From: Terriglobales bacterium | GTDB taxonomy: Bacteria; Acidobacteriota; Terriglobia; Terriglobales; Acidobacteriaceae | Direction of reading: 5' to 3' | Length of the DNA stretch: 64,000 nucleotides | NCBI GenBank assembly: GCA_025936825.1 | Contig: JAICSO010000002.1 | Location: 310,001 to 374,000, forward strand | In this document: positions 52,455-60,651 of the stretch, piece after piece | Layout of the letters: every line of letters begins with the position of its first letter | How positions within the stretch are numbered: the first letter of the stretch is position 1 | Program-made: the position numbers and the translations under genes | Notes under the pieces: model-generated | Databases searched by the model: none | Told to the model about the DNA's origin: nothing | Seen by the model: the letters and a program-made list of their open reading frames with translations, nothing else

Positions 52455-54737
52455 ATGAAAGCTTCAAACTCCAGCTGGAAAGAGCAACTCACGGGGCGCA
52501 TGCCGGAAGCGCTGGCCCGCGAGATCGACAACTTCGAAACCGAGATCGCGTTGCGCAAGCAGGGCAAGCTCGACGAGAAGCTTTTCGCCGAGACTCGTCT
52601 GCGCCGCGGCGCTTACGGACAGCGCTACGACAACGGTCAGCGCAGCGATGGCCAAAAAGTCCAGAAGCTGAATTTTCCCTCGGCCGATCTCACTAAAGGT
52701 CCGAACACCATGTGGGATGCGCCGGGGATGCAGCGGATCAAGATTCCGGGCGGCGGGCTGAATGCCGCGCAGATCGAGACGCTGGCGGAGCTGGCGGAAG
52801 AGTACTCGGACGGCATCGCGCACATCACCACGCGGCAGGATTTCCAGCTGCATTACGTCCACATTGACGACACGCCCAGCGTGATGCGGCGGCTCGCCGC
52901 CGTGGGGATTACGACGCGCGAGGCTTGCGGCAACTCGGTGCGCAACGTGACGGCGTGCCCGTACGCTGGCGTTTGCCAGGACGAGAGCTTTGACGTCACG
53001 CCCTATTCGAAGGCACTGATGCGGTTCATGCTGGGACATCCGGACTGCCAGAGTTTTGGACGCAAGTTCAAGCCGGCGTTCAGCGGATGCGCGCAGCATG
53101 CGTGCGGGCTGACCAGCTTGCACGATCTGGGAGTGATCGCGAAGAAGCGCGTGAATGAAGCCACGGGCAGGGAAGAGGTTGGCTTCGAAGTGTACGTAGG
53201 CGGCGGGCTCGGAGCGGTGCCGTATCAGGCAAAACTGTTTGAGTCGTTCATCCCCGCGGAGGAGTTGTTGCCGCTGGCGCAGGCGATCTCGCGAGTGTTT
53301 GCGCGGTTAGGCGAAAAGAAGAACCGCAGCCGTGCGCGACTGAAGTTCCTGGTGCAGGACCTCGGGATTGAAAAGTTCCGCGCGTTGGTGCTCGAGGAGC
53401 GAAAGATTCTGCCGCATGATCCGCGGTGGACGGAATTGATCGAAGAGGAATTGAAGACGGTTGAGTCGGCGAAGAATCCCGGCGGGGAACTGCCGGAACT
53501 GGTGTCGATCACGACGGCCTCGCCCGATGCGGAGCCGTTCGCGAAGTGGTTGAGGTCGAACATCCGCCCACAGCGGCAGGCGGGATATGTGACGGTCACG
53601 GTTGTCCTGCCATTGGGCGACATTACGGCAAATCAGTTGCGATCGCTGGCGGACGTCGTGCGACGATTCACGAAGGAGACAATCCGCACGACGGTGGAGC
53701 AGAATTTTGTGATCCGCTGGGTGAGCAAGAAGGATCTGCCGGAACTGTATCGCGCGCTGGATGCGGTGAAGCTGGCTGCGCCCGGCGCAGGGGCGTTGGT
53801 GGACATCGTTTCGTGCCCGGGCACGGATACCTGCAAGCTGGGGATCTCGTCATCGCGAGGATTGGCGGGCGAGTTGCGCAAGCGAGTAAGCGAGGCCAGC
53901 TATCAGGCGGACGAGGCCGTTCGCAATCTGCACATCAAGGTTAGCGGCTGCTTCAACAGTTGCGGACAGCACCACGTCGCCGATATGGGCTTCTATGGCG
54001 TGAGCCGCAAGGTGGCGGGCTATGCAGTGCCGCACTTCCAGGTCGTCCTTGGTGGGGAGTGGGAGCATAACGCCGGGTCGTATGGGACGCCGATTCTGGC
54101 GGTGCCGTCGAAGAACATTCCGCAGGTTGTCAAGCGCCTTACCGACAGCTATGTCGCAGGACGAGAGCCGGGTGAGGCATTCAAGTCGTACATCAAACGA
54201 ACCGGTAAAGCGCAACTTAAAGTATTACTTGAAGATTTAACCAAGCTTCCCGCAGGCGACCGCTCCTACTTCTCCGATTGGGGCGACCCCCGCACCTACA
54301 CCCTCGGGGACATGGGGGATGGGGAGTGCGCGGGCGAGGTGGTTTCGCCTGTCGACTTTGGATTGGCCGCGGCGGAGAGGGAATTGTTCGACGCACAGTT
54401 GGCGCTGGAAAAGGGCGAGGCGCAGAAGGCCAGCGTGGGCGCGTACAGGGCTATGCTGAATGCGGCGCGGGCGCTCGTGCTGGCAGAAAATCCCGATATC
54501 AAGGAAAACGCGGACCAGATTGTGGCGGAGTTCCGCACGCGGTATTACGACACGCAGAAGTTTTGGGACCCGTTTGCGGGAGGGAAGTTCGGGAACTACT
54601 TGTTCGACGCGCACGCGAAGGCTGGACAGGCATACAGCGAGGAGTCCAGTCGGTATCTGATCGAAGAGGCACAGTTGTTCATTGACGCCGCGCATAGTTG
54701 CAATAACAAGCTGAGTATAACGGCGATAGGAGCGTAG
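52455..54737 (+). CDS. Siroheme nitrite/sulfite reductase with C-terminal HEPN-like extension
   Basis: A 760-residue protein. Residues ~30-590 form the duplicated nitrite/sulfite reductase fold: HITTRQDFQLHYV, ACGNSVRNVTACPY and the siroheme/[4Fe-4S] ligands Cys454, Cys460 (CPGTDTC), Cys499 and Cys503 (GCFNSC). It reduces sulfite to sulfide or nitrite to ammonia with ferredoxin or a similar donor; the upstream Cys-rich leader favours sulfite. Beyond ~630 an extra helical domain (AERELFDAQLALEKGEAQKA, GAYRAMLNAARALVLAENPD, EEAQLFIDAAHSCNN) resembles HEPN domains, though no RxxxxH RNase motif is visible. Normal homologues are about 500-600 residues. Confidence 0.9.
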   Translation: MKASNSSWKEQLTGRMPEALAREIDNFETEIALRKQGKLDEKLFAETRLRRGAYGQRYDNGQRSDGQKVQKLNFPSADLTKGPNTMWDAPGMQRIKIPGGGLNAAQIETLAELAEEYSDGIAHITTRQDFQLHYVHIDDTPSVMRRLAAVGITTREACGNSVRNVTACPYAGVCQDESFDVTPYSKALMRFMLGHPDCQSFGRKFKPAFSGCAQHACGLTSLHDLGVIAKKRVNEATGREEVGFEVYVGGGLGAVPYQAKLFESFIPAEELLPLAQAISRVFARLGEKKNRSRARLKFLVQDLGIEKFRALVLEERKILPHDPRWTELIEEELKTVESAKNPGGELPELVSITTASPDAEPFAKWLRSNIRPQRQAGYVTVTVVLPLGDITANQLRSLADVVRRFTKETIRTTVEQNFVIRWVSKKDLPELYRALDAVKLAAPGAGALVDIVSCPGTDTCKLGISSSRGLAGELRKRVSEASYQADEAVRNLHIKVSGCFNSCGQHHVADMGFYGVSRKVAGYAVPHFQVVLGGEWEHNAGSYGTPILAVPSKNIPQVVKRLTDSYVAGREPGEAFKSYIKRTGKAQLKVLLEDLTKLPAGDRSYFSDWGDPRTYTLGDMGDGECAGEVVSPVDFGLAAAERELFDAQLALEKGEAQKASVGAYRAMLNAARALVLAENPDIKENADQIVAEFRTRYYDTQKFWDPFAGGKFGNYLFDAHAKAGQAYSEESSRYLIEEAQLFIDAAHSCNNKLSITAIGA

Positions 54738-54774
54738 GGGGCGGCGTTTCAGGATTGCGCACCCTAAACCATGA

Positions 54775-54825
54775 GTCATCCCGAAGTCCCGCGCTTTCAC
54801 GAGCGGGACGAGGGATCTGGCGTGT
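54775..54825 (-). repeat. ~50-bp GAGATCCCTC element
   Basis: Minus-strand sequence CCAGATCCCTCGTCCCGCTCG...GACTTCGGGATGAC. Same family as 54861, 56019, 57758 (inside miaB), 63112 and 63412. Confidence 0.8.
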
Positions 54826-54860
54826 AGTACCGCATGGTTCAGAAATGAGCAGAGATGATC

Positions 54861-54913
54861 CGCGCGAGATCCCTCCGTCGGCTGGTGAGAACGCGGGCGT
54901 TCGGGATGACGCA
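54861..54913 (+). repeat. ~50-bp GAGATCCCTC element
   Basis: CGCGCGAGATCCCTCCGTCG then GCTGGTGAGAACGCGGGCGT and TCGGGATGACGC. This copy is the closest relative of the one inside miaB. Confidence 0.85.
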
Positions 54914-54932
54914 AATTGAAGAGAGACGGGAT

Positions 54933-54999
54933 CAAAGCAGGTTCCTCCACTCGGACAACCGATTCGCAAGCGAACCGATTGTCCTCGGTCGGAATGACA
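54933..54999 (-). repeat. TCATTCCGA hairpin element, copy with GGACAA stem
   Basis: Ends match the 36295 copy (GTCATTCCGACCGA and GTGGAGGAACCTGCTTTG). The stem uses GGACAA/TTGTCC outside and TTCGC/GCGAA inside, so the outer pairing is preserved with different bases. Confidence 0.8.
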
Positions 55000-55069
55000 A
55001 GATCGAAAGATGGAGTTCGGCACGGCTGGAAGCCGTGCCCTCGCGCGATAGACGATCGGATTCGTTGAG

Positions 55070-55705
55070 GTGGTTTTGACAAATACAAAGGGCGTTCTGG
55101 ATTACGAGGTGGGACGGGTGGCGATCGAGCTACAGCACATCAATGTGAAGCTGATGGTGAAGGATCCGGAGAATGTTGATCTGGAGGCCGTGGTGCCGGT
55201 GTTCCACACGTGGATTCAGGGGCAGATCTTCGATGAGCTGCTGCTCGATGTAGCCGACTATAGCCACGTGCCTGACGGGCCGGGGATCGTTCTGATCGGG
55301 CATGAGGCTGACTATGCGCTCGACAACACCGATGGCCGCCTCGGCGTGCGTTATAACCGCAAGGCGCCATGGCCGGGTAGGAATCGGGAGCGGCTCGCGC
55401 AGGCGACGCGGGCTGCGCTCAGCGCATTCGAGCGGCTGGAGCAAGACTTCAACTTTCACTTTAACAATCGGGAAATTGAGATTGTCATTAACGATCGTCT
55501 GCTGGCGCCCAATAACCAAGCCGCCCGCAAGGCGGCAGAACCGGAGTTGAGGGCCTTCCTGGATCAACTCTTTTCCGGTGAGAAGTATTCGCTCGCGTAT
55601 CCTTCGGAACCGCGGAGGCTGTTTGGTGTGACCGTAATCGCCGCAAGGGAATTCTCAACTCAGGAACTGCTGGCGAACCTTAGCATTCCCGTCGATGCCG
55701 CGTAA
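55070..55705 (+). CDS. Conserved-looking hypothetical protein
   Basis: A 211-residue soluble protein, acidic and without membrane segments. It has VPVFHTWIQGQIFDELLLDVADYSHVPDGPGIVLIGHEADYALD as its most distinctive region (residues about 42-85), then RYNRKAPWPGRNRERLAQAT and a helical part. The alternating hydrophobic pattern suggests an alpha/beta fold. I recall no family name. The start is uncertain: GTG 55070 and TTG 55076 are close, and a TTGACA overlaps the latter. It lies after the sulfite reductase gene but about 330 bp of repeats separates them. Confidence 0.6.
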   Translation: MVLTNTKGVLDYEVGRVAIELQHINVKLMVKDPENVDLEAVVPVFHTWIQGQIFDELLLDVADYSHVPDGPGIVLIGHEADYALDNTDGRLGVRYNRKAPWPGRNRERLAQATRAALSAFERLEQDFNFHFNNREIEIVINDRLLAPNNQAARKAAEPELRAFLDQLFSGEKYSLAYPSEPRRLFGVTVIAAREFSTQELLANLSIPVDAA

Positions 55706-55732
55706 CGATGACGAGCATGGACCGCGTGCCAC

Positions 55733-55904
55733 GAATTGATAGAACCGCTCTCAACGCAAGAACTCTGGATCCGGCCACACTCTTACGGCAACAGTGTCGG
55801 CAACCTTGTCCTCCATCTTGCTGACTCGTGCCGGTCATGCCAAGGAACACTTGGGCCAGATCATCTATTTGCAAAGGGAATTGCTGGGCCGAAGAGGGCA
55901 ATAA
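55733..55904 (+). pseudogene. DinB-family gene remnant with internal deletion
   Basis: Two fragments of a DinB-like (DUF1572-type) protein are read in different frames. The first, LIEPLSTQELWIRPHSYGNS then VGNLVLHLA, matches the N-terminal helix with its histidine. The second, LLTRAGHAKEHLGQIIYLQR ending in LLGRRGQ and TAA, matches the C-terminal helix. The central ~100 codons are missing and the frame shifts at the join near 55818. No start codon is clear. A decayed gene. Confidence 0.7.
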
Positions 55905-56018
55905 AGAGGGGGCCTGGGCGGGCAAATGCAAAGATAAAGATAACCGGGATATTCGCAATGTCTGATAACAGATATTATGTTAAGTCTCGCGCGTCCCGTT
56001 GGATGAGCGCTATCAATT

Positions 56019-56073
56019 GCGTCATCCCGAACGCCCGCGCTTTCACCAGAGGGCGGAGGGATCTCGCGTGCAG
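56019..56073 (-). repeat. ~50-bp GAGATCCCTC element
   Basis: Minus-strand CACGCGAGATCCCTCCGCCC ... GCGGGCGTTCGGGATGACGC, in the gap between the DinB remnant and the bifunctional-nuclease gene. Confidence 0.8.
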
Positions 56074-56117
56074 CCTGACCGCTTCCGATCTGCGAAGACG
56101 GTTGCGCCTCCAGCGGA

Positions 56118-56603
56118 CTACATCTTGTAGTTGCCGAGGTCTTCGTCGCCAAGGCCTTCGAGCCACTTGCGGAGATCTTCGTTGGTGGCCGGGTCGGCGG
56201 CGGTTTGGGCCTTCTTGGAGGTCTTGAGGACCTCTTCATCCACGAAGATCGGGCAGTCGACGCGCAAGGCCAAAGCAAGAGCATCCGAAGGGCGGGAGTC
56301 CACGCTGATGATGCGGCCGTCACGTTCCATCCAGATGACGGCGTAGAAGGTGTCGTCCTTGAGTTCGGTCACGACAACTTTGTGGACGTGGGCGTCGAGT
56401 CCCGAGAGAACGTTCTTAATGAGGTCGTGGGTCATGGGACGAGGGGTCGACACCTTCTCGATCTCCATTTGTATGGCGCTGGCTTCGAACACCCCCACCC
56501 AGATGGGCAGCACGGTGTCGCTGTTCGCGTCTTTCAGGATCACAATGGGAGTGTTGTTGACGGGATCCACCAGCAGGCCACGAATTCTCATCTCGACTTC
56601 CAT
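56118..56603 (-). CDS. Bifunctional nuclease (BFN/DUF151) domain protein
   Basis: A 161-residue protein covering a full BFN domain: MRIRGLLVDPVNNTPIVILK, LPIWVGVFEASAIQMEIEKV, RPMTHDLIKNVLSGL, DTFYAVIWMERDGRIISVDS and RPSDALALALRVDCPIFVDE. Plant BFN proteins have RNase/DNase activity; bacterial members are poorly characterised. The C-terminal ~30 residues are an acidic tail. It lies 145 bp downstream of miaB on the same strand. Confidence 0.9.
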   Translation of the reverse strand: MEVEMRIRGLLVDPVNNTPIVILKDANSDTVLPIWVGVFEASAIQMEIEKVSTPRPMTHDLIKNVLSGLDAHVHKVVVTELKDDTFYAVIWMERDGRIISVDSRPSDALALALRVDCPIFVDEEVLKTSKKAQTAADPATNEDLRKWLEGLGDEDLGNYKM

Positions 56604-56748
56604 TGGGACTCCTTACATCGGGTGATCGGGCGACCTGGTCATCCGGGTGATCTCCGATGACGAGTTCCCCATTCACCTTCGTGTTACTTCGTGTCCTTAG
56701 TGTTAAGAGAATCCACCACAAAGGACACCAAGGTACACGAAGGAAAAC

Positions 56749-58182
56749 TTAAATCACCAGTTCTCCCACCAGGCTGTTCGGGAACGCGGTGGTGACACGC
56801 ACGGGCACGTAGCTGCCGAGTTCCAGGTTGCGATCTGACGTGAAGTTCAGCGTCTTGTTTTGTGTTGTGCGTCCCACCCATTGGGCGCGCGCTTCGTTAC
56901 GGGCTTCAACCATCACTTCAAGGTTTTCGCCAAGGTGTTTTCGGTTCCGCTTTTGCTGGATCACTCGCTGGTGCTCCAGCAATGCGTTCAGGCGGCGAGA
57001 CTTCTCGACGTCGGGAATCGCATCGTCCAGACCGATGGCCGGAGTATTCGGTCGCGGAGAATATTTGAAAGCAAACACGCCGTCGTATTGGACTTCATCG
57101 AGCAGCGACAGGGTTTCCTCGAAATCGTGCTCGGTTTCACCGGGGAAGCCGACGATGACGTCGCAGGTGATCGAGATATCGCGCTTGGCGGCTTTCATCC
57201 AGGAGATGCGTTCGAGGTACTGATCGCGAGTGTAGAGACGCTGCATGGCGTCCAGCACGCGACTGGAACCGCTCTGAACAGGCAAGTGGACGTGATCGCA
57301 GAGGGCTTCATTGCTATCGATAGCGTCGACAATATACTTGCCGAAGTCGCGCGGATGCGAGGTGGTGAACCGAACGCGGCGAATGCCGGGAACTCGCCCG
57401 ACTGCATCGAGCAATTCGGCGAAGCTCTTCTTCCCTGCCGGATCCTTGTACGAATTCACGTTCTGGCCGAGCAACTGAATTTCCGTGTAGCCGAGATCTG
57501 CCATACGGTGGGCTTCGGCGAGAACGGAATCGGAAGTCCGGCTGCGTTCTTTGCCGCGCGTGAATGGAACCACGCAGTAGGAGCAGAATTTGTCGCAGCC
57601 CTCGATGATCGTGATGTATCCGCGATGGGGGTTGGTGCGCGCGGTGAACTCGGTTTCAAAACACTTGTCGGTCTGGCGGTCGTCGAGGCCGGTGATGCGG
57701 ACCAAGCTTTGAGCTGCGAGCTGTGAGCGGCGAGTGGGCGTGGGCTGATAAAAAAGTTCATCCCGAAGGCCAGCGTTTTCACCAGCCGGCCGAGGGATCT
57801 CGCGCGCAGCATCACTGACGCCGGTTTCCAGTTGTGCCAACATCTCAGGCAATTTGGTGTACGACGCTGACCCGCAAACCAACGAAACGTGCGGGGCGCG
57901 CTCGAAGATCTTGTGGCCTTCCTGTTGGGCGACACACCCGAGAACACCAAACTTCTTGCCTTCTTTTTGTAGCTTCTTGTAGTCGGCGAGGCGGTGAAAG
58001 ACCTTTTGCTCCGCTTTGTCCCGGATGGAGCAGGTGTTGTAGAGCACCAGGCCGGCTTCTTCGACGGTCTCGACCTGGCGGTAGCCCTCGGAAATGAGAG
58101 TGCCGACAACCTTCTCAGAATCGTGTGCGTTCATCTGGCAACCGAAGGTTTCCAAGTAGAACGTCTTCCCGGTTGCGGCCAT
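56749..58182 (-). CDS. miaB: tRNA-2-methylthio-N6-isopentenyladenosine synthase MiaB, with in-frame repeat insertion
   Basis: A 477-residue radical SAM methylthiotransferase for A37 of tRNAs reading UNN codons. The N-terminal MTTase domain has Cys15, Cys51 and Cys83 for the auxiliary cluster; the radical SAM motif is CDKFCSYC (Cys196, 200, 203); a TRAM domain ends the protein. Between the two domains, residues about 123-160 (SDAAREIPRPAGENAGLRDE, then FYQPTPTRRSQLAAQS) have no counterpart in the family. Their DNA is a copy of the ~50-bp intergenic element followed by a GAGCTGTGAGCGGCGAGT repeat. All cluster ligands remain, so it may still be functional. Confidence 0.94.
   Translation of the reverse strand: MAATGKTFYLETFGCQMNAHDSEKVVGTLISEGYRQVETVEEAGLVLYNTCSIRDKAEQKVFHRLADYKKLQKEGKKFGVLGCVAQQEGHKIFERAPHVSLVCGSASYTKLPEMLAQLETGVSDAAREIPRPAGENAGLRDELFYQPTPTRRSQLAAQSLVRITGLDDRQTDKCFETEFTARTNPHRGYITIIEGCDKFCSYCVVPFTRGKERSRTSDSVLAEAHRMADLGYTEIQLLGQNVNSYKDPAGKKSFAELLDAVGRVPGIRRVRFTTSHPRDFGKYIVDAIDSNEALCDHVHLPVQSGSSRVLDAMQRLYTRDQYLERISWMKAAKRDISITCDVIVGFPGETEHDFEETLSLLDEVQYDGVFAFKYSPRPNTPAIGLDDAIPDVEKSRRLNALLEHQRVIQQKRNRKHLGENLEVMVEARNEARAQWVGRTTQNKTLNFTSDRNLELGSYVPVRVTTAFPNSLVGELVI
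57722..57807 (-). repeat. Intergenic repeat element inside miaB
   Basis: 57758-57807 is the ~50-bp element (minus strand CGAGATCCCTCGGCCGGCTG ... CTTCGGGATGA). Adjacent 57712-57735 has GAGCTGCGAGCTGTGAGCGG, a motif also found at 52354 (GAGCTGTGAGCC) and 52400. The reading frame of miaB is kept. Confidence 0.85.
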
Positions 58183-58230
58183 TGGTCAAGTATAGCGCAG
58201 GGCTTCAAAGCGGCCAGACAATCAAAACTT

Positions 58231-58315
58231 TTACCACAGAGGACACCCATTCGACTTCTTCGCTGCGCTCAGTCGCTTAGGGCAGGCTCCGGTGCACAGA
58301 GGAACGCCACAGAGG
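58231..58315 (-). repeat. 84-bp compound repeat, copy B
   Basis: The inverted partner of 49480-49563 with about four substitutions. The next ~80 bp contain CAGCCTGCGCTGAGCGAAGTC and TCCGACCCACAC, fragments of the same central motif and of the 25-bp repeat. Confidence 0.85.
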
Positions 58316-58412
58316 AAAACGATCTGTGAAATCCGAGATGACCGCAAGCAGGTCGGACACAGCCTGCGCTGAGCGAAGTCGAAGCGAATCTCCGACCCAC
58401 ACAACCACGGAG

Positions 58413-58928
58413 TCATCTGGTTTCGATGGTCTTCCCTTCTTCGACAAATTTTTGCATCCAGCCGAGGACGCGCATCCAGCCGTCGCCGTGGCCCTTGCAG
58501 GCTTCAATGTTGCCGGCAAATCCGGAGTGGCGAATGCGGACTCGAGTACCGGTCCCAACTTTGGCGGGGCCGCGACTATGTAATCCGTGTACCTCCTCGG
58601 GCTCGAGTTCCCAACGCACCACAGTCTCAGGCAGCTGCTTATAACTGGGGTTCCAGGTATGAACCAGCAAGCGCGGTGGATCGACTTCAAGATACTTGCC
58701 GCCGACACTGAACTCTTTTCCGTCGTCGCCGATGCCACTGCTGCGCCACTCGCCGCCGACGCGAACCTCAGCTTCAGCCTTGGTGACGCGATAGAGACCT
58801 TTCTGTCCCCACCACTGCGCGGTTTGAGACGGATCGCTGATCGCTTGGAAGACGCGGGTCGGTGGAGCGGCAATAAAGATTTCTACTTCTACGGTATCGT
58901 TGCCCTGAGTAATTTGCGCAGTAGCCAT
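58413..58928 (-). CDS. SRPBCC/AHSA1-type protein, paralogue 1
   Basis: A 171-residue START/SRPBCC-fold protein of the activator-of-Hsp90-ATPase (AHSA1-like) group. EIFIAAPPTRVFQAISDPSQ opens the fold, then QTAQWWGQKG, VGGEWRSSG, LLVHTWNPSY, VVRWELEPEE and HSGFAGNIEA, with a C-terminal helix GWMRVLGWMQKFVEEG. The fold forms a hydrophobic ligand pocket; substrate unknown. It is the last and most distant of three paralogues; a 230-bp repeat-bearing gap separates it from the next. Confidence 0.85.
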   Translation of the reverse strand: MATAQITQGNDTVEVEIFIAAPPTRVFQAISDPSQTAQWWGQKGLYRVTKAEAEVRVGGEWRSSGIGDDGKEFSVGGKYLEVDPPRLLVHTWNPSYKQLPETVVRWELEPEEVHGLHSRGPAKVGTGTRVRIRHSGFAGNIEACKGHGDGWMRVLGWMQKFVEEGKTIETR

Positions 58929-59019
58929 TGGGAATCCTTATTTGTTTCGGTTCTTCGCTACGGGACTTGAGCATTCTTTGTCCAGCGCCAAAGAGGCTGT
59001 GTGAGAGAGATCTTCTTTC

Positions 59020-59090
59020 GCTCCTACGGAGCTTGCTCTCTCCTGCTTCTACCCGGGGCTCACGCCCCGGGCTCCATTCTTGCGCCGCTC
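59020..59090 (-). repeat. Two-hairpin intergenic element (inverted copy)
   Basis: GCTCCTACGGAGCTTGCTCT and CCCGGGGCTCACGCCCCGGG give two adjacent hairpins. In inverted order they match the pairs near 36421-36476 and 36688-36743. Confidence 0.75.
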
Positions 59091-59155
59091 CGCCGCTTAC
59101 ATCAGAACTTTCTATGCGCGTGCACGCTTCTACCAACGTCTTAGGGTATCGACCT

Positions 59156-59674
59156 TCACGACCTCATTTGCCAGGTTTCGCCGGCTTCGACGTAAGCCTT
59201 GAGCCAATTCATGCCGGCTTCCCAGCCTTTGTGGTGGCTTGCGGCCTGATCGGGATGTCCAGCGAAGCCGGAATGCTTGACGCGCACCAGCGTGCCGGTG
59301 CCAATGCGATGGGTTCCGCCCGAATGGAGCTCGCGAACATCCTTAGGCTCGAGCTCCCATCGGACGATGGTGTTGAACGGGCCAACGAAATCCGCCTGGC
59401 GCGTGTGGACCAGCAATCGAGGAGGCTCGACCTGGAGATACTCGCCTTCCATGTGAAACGGCTGCCCAGCCGGGCCGACGCCTTCATGCGACCACTTGCC
59501 GCCCGGGCGCAGATCCGAGGTTGAGCTGGTGACATGAAACGCGCCCTTCATGCCCCACCATTGGGCGCGCTGGTTGACATCAGCGATGGCTTCGAAGACG
59601 CGGGCCGGCGGAGCGGCGATGAAGATCTCCGCCAGGATCGCGTCTTGATCGGGAGTTAAGTATGCGGTTGCCAT
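59156..59674 (-). CDS. SRPBCC/AHSA1-type protein, paralogue 2
   Basis: A 172-residue SRPBCC-fold protein. It shares EIFIAAPPARVFEAIADVNQ, QRAQWWGMKG, RPGGKWSHEG, LLVHTRQADF, IVRWELEPKD and HSGFAGHPDQ with its neighbours. Its ATG directly follows the stop of paralogue 3 (TAAATG), so the two are coupled. Such tandem SRPBCC genes under ArsR control are common in bacteria; ligand unknown. Confidence 0.87.
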   Translation of the reverse strand: MATAYLTPDQDAILAEIFIAAPPARVFEAIADVNQRAQWWGMKGAFHVTSSTSDLRPGGKWSHEGVGPAGQPFHMEGEYLQVEPPRLLVHTRQADFVGPFNTIVRWELEPKDVRELHSGGTHRIGTGTLVRVKHSGFAGHPDQAASHHKGWEAGMNWLKAYVEAGETWQMRS

Positions 59675-60169
59675 TTAGTTCCTCGATGCAATGGTTTCGC
59701 CGCGCTCGACGTAAGCTTGCAGCCAGACCAATGCCAGATTCCAGCCGTGAGTGTGAGCTTTCGTCGCATCAGCATTGCCGGCAAATCCGGTGTGCGTGAG
59801 CTTCAGCGCGGTGCCACCGTTATGAGGTTCGAGTTCCCAGAGAACCTTGGTGGCGTGTGGCAGCCAACTGGAAATCCAGGTGTAAGCGAGTCGCCGAGGT
59901 GGAGCGATTTCGAGAAACTCGCCTTGGACCTTGATCTCGCCGCTCTTGGCCGAGTGTCCGGTGGTATACCACTTGCCGCCAGGGCGCACGTCCATGGTGA
60001 AGCTGAGCATGGCATATTGGCCTTTTTCTCCCCACCATTGGGCAGCTTGAGCGGGATCAGTCAGCGCTGCAAAGATGCGCTCGCGCGGTGCGGCAATGAA
60101 GATTTCGCAAGTTACGGCATCGTGGTCGGCGCTGGCGTGCGAGACAGGAGCTGTAGTAAGTATTGGCAT
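59675..60169 (-). CDS. SRPBCC/AHSA1-type protein, paralogue 3
   Basis: A 164-residue SRPBCC-fold protein with CEIFIAAPRERIFAALTDPA, QAAQWWGEKG, RPGGKWYTTG, LAYTWISSWL, VLWELEPHNG and HTGFAGNADA. It differs from paralogues 1 and 2 in the N-terminus and in a shorter loop. First of the three in transcription order, about 90 bp after the VOC gene, and coupled to paralogue 2. Confidence 0.87.
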   Translation of the reverse strand: MPILTTAPVSHASADHDAVTCEIFIAAPRERIFAALTDPAQAAQWWGEKGQYAMLSFTMDVRPGGKWYTTGHSAKSGEIKVQGEFLEIAPPRRLAYTWISSWLPHATKVLWELEPHNGGTALKLTHTGFAGNADATKAHTHGWNLALVWLQAYVERGETIASRN

Positions 60170-60259
60170 CAGTCCTCCGGCGTAAGAAAGTTGCTAGTTA
60201 TCAATTGCTAGTTCCCAGTGGCCATAGATCAGAACTGAGAACTAGCAACTAGCTACTGA

Positions 60260-60616
60260 CTACTTCTTTTTTGGTTGCCACAGGGCGAAATGCGCGCCGG
60301 TGGGATCGGTGATGACGCTAAACTCACCATAGTTTGGAATTTCGGTGACGTCTTTCATCACGGCGCCGCCCAGCGATGCGGCCTTCTTGGTGGCGGAGCG
60401 GATGTCGTCAACGAGAACGTAGGAAAGCCAGAACGACGGCGCGCCGGGGACAGGGTTCTTCATCATGCCGCCGCCGACGCCTTCGCCCACGCCGATCATG
60501 GTGTACTCGCCACCAGGCATGTCCTCGAGTTTCCAGTCGAACAGCTTGCCGTAGAAATCTTTGGCTTTTTTGACATCAGTCGTATTGAGTTCAACGTGAC
60601 AGAACGGATTGGGCAT
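60260..60616 (-). CDS. VOC-family protein
   Basis: A 118-residue VOC protein: PFCHVELNTTDVKKAKDFYG, GGEYTMIGVGEGVGGGMMKN, FWLSYVLVDDIRSATKKAAS and SVITDPTGAHFALWQPKKK. Ligands of the usual glyoxalase site (His near 7, Glu/His near the end) are partly present. AAGGAG lies 6-11 nt before the ATG. It follows the broken VOC gene closely; the two are read in one open frame only because of the frameshift. Confidence 0.83.
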   Translation of the reverse strand: MPNPFCHVELNTTDVKKAKDFYGKLFDWKLEDMPGGEYTMIGVGEGVGGGMMKNPVPGAPSFWLSYVLVDDIRSATKKAASLGGAVMKDVTEIPNYGEFSVITDPTGAHFALWQPKKK

Positions 60617-60651
60617 ATGAATCTCCTTCAATACTGAAATATGAATTGCGG

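Larger units (their letters stand above)
54738..55069. repeat. Spacer with three repeat families
   Basis: Two inverted copies of the ~50-bp GAGATCCCTC...TTCGGGATGA element (54775-54825 minus; 54861-54913 plus) are followed by an inverted TCATTCCGA hairpin element (54933-54999) and a GGCACGGCTGGAAGCCGTGCC hairpin (55019-55039). No gene supported. Confidence 0.8.

Noticed and set aside
53546-53944. 132-residue plus-strand ORF within the sulfite reductase gene
   Set aside because: Frame-shifted shadow of the reductase, whose siroheme Cys motifs define the real frame.
55736-56227. 163-residue ORF starting in the DinB remnant
   Set aside because: Only the first ~30 residues match a DinB-like protein; the rest runs through repeats in a shifted frame.
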